Assembly (NCBI GenBank): GCA_009746045.1
Contig: RPFO01000213.1
Span: forward strand, 11,302,593-11,366,592
Origin: Mesostigma viride
Taxonomy: Eukaryota; Streptophyta; Mesostigmatophyceae; Mesostigmatales; Mesostigmataceae
Length of the DNA: 64,000 nt
Direction: 5' to 3'
The notes beneath the pieces were generated by a model, which did no database searches, was not told the origin of the DNA, and was given only the letters and a program-made list of their open reading frames with translations. This document shows positions 59,501-64,000 of this stretch, piece after piece. Within the stretch, counting starts at the first letter, position 1; each line of letters starts with the position of its first letter. The translations under genes and the position numbers were made by a program.

Positions 59501-62500
59501 TAAAGCCTAATCAAAAGAAAGAACTTTTACAGAAAGCTTCCTCGAGTGAAGCTAAGTGAAGAGGAAAATCTCTGACACTGTCACCTTTGCGTACCTGCTA
59601 TCGTCCGCAGGCAAGCTATATGTGGAGTCCTCACGGCTCGACGGAGAGATGCAGCTCAAGGCCAAGTCTTCTTTTGCGTGGACCAGCAGCGCCCGGCGCA
59701 CGGAAGAACTCCTCGAGGCCATGGGCCTGCCCACGTCGGGGAACCTCACCAACAGCCACCGGGGTGGTGGCCATGATCCGGGGGACATGGGCGGGGGCGT
59801 GACAGGTGTCAGCTCCCCGTTTCCGACCAACCCGTCGATGTACGTGCGTTGCGAGCACCCGAACGCGCGCATGTATCACTTCGAGGGGCACGCGGTCATG
59901 CCGCGTGGCCACGGGGGCAGCGCGGCGCTTGCGATCGGGATCGACAAGCTGCTCCTGCGTGGCATGACGCTGCGCAACACGGCGTGGATCATCGGGGTGG
60001 TCGTGTTCACGGGGCGGGACACCAAGGTCATGTGCAGCACGATTCGGCCGCCCGAGAAGGTACCAGGGTTTATGGGGATCGAGTGGTGCCCTTTATACGA
60101 ATATACTGATTACATTCCCCCTTCTGATCGTTGTACATGTTCACGCGGTTTTATGATAGAACAGTCATGTAAGGAGACGGTATGAATATTGGCTTTCTGG
60201 GTATCGAGGTCTTGCCTGGCATTACGGGAAGGTATAATACATGTATGTTGAGAACAAAAGGAGGCCCCATTCTCTTCCAGCTTGCCCCTCCTCATCTCCC
60301 CTCTCCCCCCCCCCCTTAAAACAACCTCACTCGCTTTGCCAAGGCGTCCGCCCCCCCGAGGTAATGCCACCATGAGATGAAGTACCTCCCTTGATTGATT
60401 GGTTATAAACACCCTCTGACAATCTACAATAGGAAGTAGGAAATCCAAAGCCTCTCGCCACTCATATAACACCTGCGACTTTACACTTTCACCCTCCTAC
60501 CACCTCATCCCCTCCTCCGCCCCACCCCCCCCAGGTGAGCCGCCTCGAGAAGAACATGAACTCTGCCATCCGCCTCCTCGTCCTCTTCCTGCTCGCCATC
60601 TCCCTCGTCTACGGCGGCGCCAGCTGGTCGTGGACCCACATGCGCCAGCCGGGCCACTGGTACGTGCCCCGCTCCCTCGGGTGGCCTGACTACGACACCT
60701 CCGGCGCCAAGCACTTCCTCCTCGGATCCCTCCGGTTCCTCCTCCTCTTCAACCGGCTCATCCCGGTCTCAATGTATGTGTCCCTGGAGCTCGTCCGCCT
60801 GGGCCAGAGCCGCAACATCGAGGCCGATGCCGCGTTGGCGGATGCCAGCAGTGGGCTTAAGCTGGTCTCTCGCACCGCCTCGTTGTCGGATGAGCTGGGC
60901 CGCGTCCAGGTCGTGGTGACGGACAAGACGGGCACGCTGACCAAGTCCCGCATGAGCTTTGTCGCGTGCTCGGTTGCGGGAGAGTGCTTCTGGGGGGAAA
61001 GCCCCCCGGAGGACCAGGGGCTTGAGGACGAGGAGGGCCCCCCCCTGGGGGCGTCGTTCGAGCAAGGAGGGGACGGGTCGCGCCGCGTGACCCGACTCCT
61101 GCGCAACGTCACCGCCTCGCTTGAGGTGCTCCGGGTGATGACCGATAAGCTGCGGCCGGAGGGAGGGTTCGGCAGCCTCTCGGCCGGCAGCGCGAATCGG
61201 GTCAGCCCGGGCGCAAGCAGCAGCATGCGGGGGGCCGGTCTGAACAACCTCCCTGCGGCGCTTGATGCGAGCAGCTCCGGCGGGTCCTTATCCAATGCCT
61301 TGAGCACGCTGGTGGCCATCGGGGGCAAGGGGCGACAGGGGAGCACGGCCAGCCTGGCGGGGGCCAAGGTTGGAAGTGACGCAGGAGACGGAAGCGGAGG
61401 AGGAGGGGGAGGAGGGGAATCGAGAGGGGGAGGAAGTGGAGGGGGTGGACTAGGAAGTGGCGGGCTCGGAATGGGAGGAGAGGAAGGGAGTGTACTGAGG
61501 AGAGGAGGGCACTCGAGGGTCAGCGGGTCGCCTCCTGAGCCAGGGACTCCCAGCTCCCTGGGGTCCCAGATGGCATCCTACCGCCAGCATGGGGTTGCTC
61601 CCCCTGTGCCCTCTCGCAAGGGGTCGATCCTGGGTGCCGGGGACGAGAATTACTTGACACGGATTGCCACGTTCGAGACATCGGTCCCTGGAGCAGGCCC
61701 GTTGACGGACCGGGAGAGCGTGGACGCTATACCCCTGGCATCCGGCACGGGGATTCCGGGTGCTGGCGGTGGTGGTCCTGGTGGCGGCGGCGGCCCTCCT
61801 CATTGGTACAAGAACAAGCTCGCCGCGCCCACGTCGAGCCACATCATCCGGTACAACACGGTCTTCCGTGCCCTCCTCCGGCAGGGGTTTGCGCCGTATC
61901 AGCCTGGGGAGGACTTCTTGGATTCGAGTCGCCATCACAGCCACGGCTCCCTGGGGCAGCAGCAGCAGCAGCAGCAGCAGCATCCGATGCTCAACGGTCA
62001 CTATAACCTCGCCAACGGCCCCTCTACCCCCCCGATCACGATCCCGAGCCCTGGTGCGGTCCCGTACCCGCTACACCTGTCCCCCGGCTCCCAGCGCTTG
62101 TTCCAGCTGCCGTCACCTCCAGGGCTTCCCCTCGACCAGCTCCCGCACTCCTCTTCCTCCGCCTCGACCTTCTGCCCCAAGTGCGGCCAGTCCATCACAA
62201 ACGAACTCAAGATGGAGCACGTCTGCTACGGCACGGGGGACGAGGGTCCGGTGTCCGACCGCAGTAGTGGCAGCGTTGGGGGTGGGGAAGAGGGTGGGGG
62301 TGGGGGTGGGGGTGGGGGTGTCCTAGGGACTGCGGCTGGCCGCAGTCCTTCCATCTATGATGCACCATTGCGGGTGTCAGCAGAGAACCTGGGGGTGATG
62401 GGGGATGCGTTGAACGGGGGGGGGGCATCGGGTCATGATCCCTTGAATACCTCCCGGCGTTCCTCTCGCGGGAGTGGGGGCCGTGGGGAAGACGACCCCA

Positions 62501-64000
62501 TGATGGCACCAGCGGCCGGTGGTGGCTTTGGTCCTGGTCTCGGCAATGGTTTGGGACCCCATTATCACTCGTCGGAGCCTAGCATGGACGAGCTGGCCGC
62601 CGGCTTTGCTCCCCGCCACGTCACCGTGCGTCTCTTCATGGAGGCCGTCGTGACCTGCCACACCGTGCTGACATCCGTCTCCCACAAGGCTATCTCCACG
62701 GCCGCCCAGGCGGCCGCCGCAGGGACAGGCGTCAGCAGCGGGGGCGGCAGTGGCGCGCAGGGTCTTGGGAGCGACCACCGCGGGGGCGGTGACGACGTCT
62801 CGAATCGCCGGCGGTCCATCTCGCGTGATGACGTCAGTGGGTCGATGGTGGCGCGTGCCGTGCCTGTTGGTGGTGCTGTGATGGCTGCTAGCAGCCATCA
62901 TCTGGCTAGCAGCCATCCCAGTAGCTACGGCCCAGGGGAGGTTGACTTGTGCTCACTAGCAGCGACCGCCATGGGGGGGGTCTTGAGTGGCGCGAATTCA
63001 TCACTGTCCGTACCGGTTGATCCAGGCAGTTTTGGCATCGTCGGCCAGCGCCGGCGCTCAATGTCGCACTCGACAGCGTCCGGTATCCCGCTCCCTCGCC
63101 CCAAGAAACCGATCGACAACGCCTGCAGGGAGGAGAACCGGCGCGTGAGGCGCAGCACCAGCACGGGGGTCACCACTGAGCCGGTGAGCGCGGAGACGAT
63201 GGCCGCGGCATCGGGGGGGGTGTCGCTGGGGCGCGAGGGGGGAAGGGGGATCGGCAGAGGCAGCTTTTCCGCGGGGCCAGGTGGTGGCAACGGGAATGGA
63301 ATCGGGGGTGGAAACGCCGTGGGTCTAGGAATCGGCATCGGCAGTGGGGTCGTCAGCGGCAGCGGCAGCGGGAGTGGACTCGGTAGCGCCTGGAGCAGCG
63401 GCACTTGCAGTGGCAGTAGCACTGGCAGTGGCAGCGGCATTGCTAATGGGATGGCAAGTGGTAATGCTTCGGTCATTCCCCCCAGTAATGAGCCCTGGCC
63501 CCCCGCAGCCCCCTTGATGCGGCGGCGGTCACTGGGCGCGTCCGGGAACGGCCAATCCGAGAGCAACCTGCAGGTGCTGGGTGAGTGCGGCGATGGGCCC
63601 ACGGAACAGGGTGTGTCCCTGGGGGGGGCAGGGGACCGGGTGGGCCCTTTGCTCCGCTTATCTCCGACGAGCAAGCTTGCCCGGCACGGATCTACAACAT
63701 CAAATTCACAATCCGGGATGCCTCGCGCCGGCAGCGCGGGAGGGGTGAACTCCTTGGGCCCTCGTGCGGCGTTGTCGGGTCGGGACTTGAACCAAAGCGA
63801 TCCTTTTCTCCATCACAGCGTGTCGATGCTGCCCTTTCTTGCGTCCCGAGTTGCGGGCGGGTCGGGCGCGGAGCTGGGGCCGCTGGACTCCATGCAACCT
63901 CTGCGCGGTAATCCCGTGACCAACGGTCTCTTTACTACTGGCGGCGCCGGCGGTGGCGGGAGGGGAATGCTCAGCGGGCTAGAAGGGTTGGCAGCCGCCG
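56520..64000 (+). CDS. P4-ATPase (phospholipid flippase), 5' part, runs off the window
   Basis: Exons: 56520-56608 (an in-frame ATG at 56508 is also possible), 56926-57150, 57925-58094, 59611-60059 and 60535 onward; all GT-AG with consistent phase. TM1-TM2: EVNLFFLFIMLVQLVPDLSPT, then GLPLMFVLLVNAIKEGVVD. A domain: VGDILRIECDQDVPADMICL and SSRLDGEMQLK (usual form DGETNLK). TM3-TM4: RLLVLFLLAISLVYG, then NRLIPVSMYVSLELVRLGQ (P4-type Pro in TM4). P domain: TDKTGTLT, phosphorylated Asp about residue 441. P4-ATPases move phospholipids to the cytosolic leaflet. CHTV, normally some 50 residues after DKTGT, comes about 578 residues later. Gly/Ser-rich sequence then continues to the edge, at about residue 1,466, with no stop. 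Confidence 0.92.
57199..57275 (+). repeat. Decayed copy of the end of P4-ATPase exon 2
   Basis: GGCCTGCCGCTCCTGTTTGT to GACTACCAGTGGGTGCATGC repeats 57088-57164 (exon 2 end and donor) with a few substitutions, offset 111 bp, and lies in intron 2. Confidence 0.9.
57616..57712. repeat. CA/CCA simple repeat
   Basis: ACACAC and CACCAC runs in intron 2 of the P4-ATPase gene. Confidence 0.9.
57788..57845 (+). repeat. Decayed copy of the start of P4-ATPase exon 3
   Basis: CCCAGCCGGCACGCGCTGAA, CCGCTCGCTC resembles 57893-57950 (acceptor and first codons of exon 3), offset about 105 bp. It retains an AG and could act as a competing acceptor. Confidence 0.75.
58095..59610 (+). other. P4-ATPase intron 3 (1,516 nt)
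   Basis: Donor GTAGGA at 58095 and acceptor CCGCAG at 59605-59610. Apart from the exon-3 echo at 58136 and a run of C at about 59411-59427, no gene or repeat was recognised. Confidence 0.7.
58136..58174 (+). repeat. Decayed copy of the end of P4-ATPase exon 3
   Basis: GACCAGGACATGCTGTCCGA, CGTGATTCGCCTCACC resembles 58041-58079 (codons for DQDVPADMICLT), offset about 96 bp, in intron 3. Confidence 0.75.

Noticed and set aside
61450-63674. Minus-strand and second-frame plus-strand frames over the P4-ATPase exon
   Set aside because: Shadows of GC-rich, Gly/Ser-rich coding sequence in frame with the flippase.
63585-63911. An ISDEQACPARIYNIKF segment in another frame, superficially like the P4-ATPase SPDE region
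   Set aside because: It is out of frame, and surrounding residues do not match the family motif (SPDE.ALV).

Overview
This is nuclear DNA from a eukaryote. Protein-coding genes are split by GT-AG introns, there is an intron-containing tRNA gene, and most of the window is nested retrotransposons, DNA transposons and simple repeats. The host genes I can identify (a PHF5A splicing factor, a plant-like SKA2 kinetochore protein, a small HMG/YABBY-type nuclear protein and a P4-ATPase with long Gly/Ser insertions), GC-rich coding DNA and a chromodomain Ty3/Gypsy element suggest an alga or other protist. That assignment is an inference; I cannot name the species.

Layout. 1-14.2 kb is a transposon graveyard. 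It holds a 5'-cut LINE (here LINE-A) and an ORF1-only, HAL1-like LINE (here LINE-B) on the other strand. LINE-B is broken by a hAT-like element (2020-3510) and by a GGGGAC-ended DNA element (4412-6312). Next comes a GAAAT array of about 1.1 kb that looks like an expanded LINE tail. It is itself split by a 2.0 kb element with 284-bp direct repeats (7257-9266) and by a second GGGGAC element (9826-11710). Inverted LINE fragments follow.

14541-29523 is one nearly complete LINE with a 14-bp target-site duplication. Its protein carries a PHD finger, an unassigned domain, a RING-H2 finger, C2H2/C2HC fingers, reverse transcriptase and a restriction-like endonuclease. A complete 9,418-bp chromodomain Ty3/Gypsy retrotransposon on the minus strand (14962-24379; 703-bp LTRs with no difference seen; 5-bp target-site duplication GAGGT) sits inside the codons of its PHD finger.

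29.5-47.4 kb mixes host genes with small LINE insertions. It contains an HMG-like gene (31729-32439, +), a five-exon PHF5A gene (35435-38179, -) that I could reconstruct completely to 110 residues, and tRNA-Ile(TAT) with an intron (38596-38695). There are three 5'-truncated LINE insertions with exact 10-12 bp target-site duplications and a second HAL1-like copy (about 40974-42960, -).

47.4-64 kb holds SKA2 (47420-52909, -), whose 4-kb third intron contains a composite VNTR in which the GA spacer has expanded in three different ways. A P4-ATPase (56520 to past the window end, +) follows. The host genes act in pre-mRNA splicing (PHF5A in SF3b), chromosome segregation (SKA2), chromatin (HMG) and membrane lipid asymmetry (P4-ATPase); they form no operon or shared pathway.
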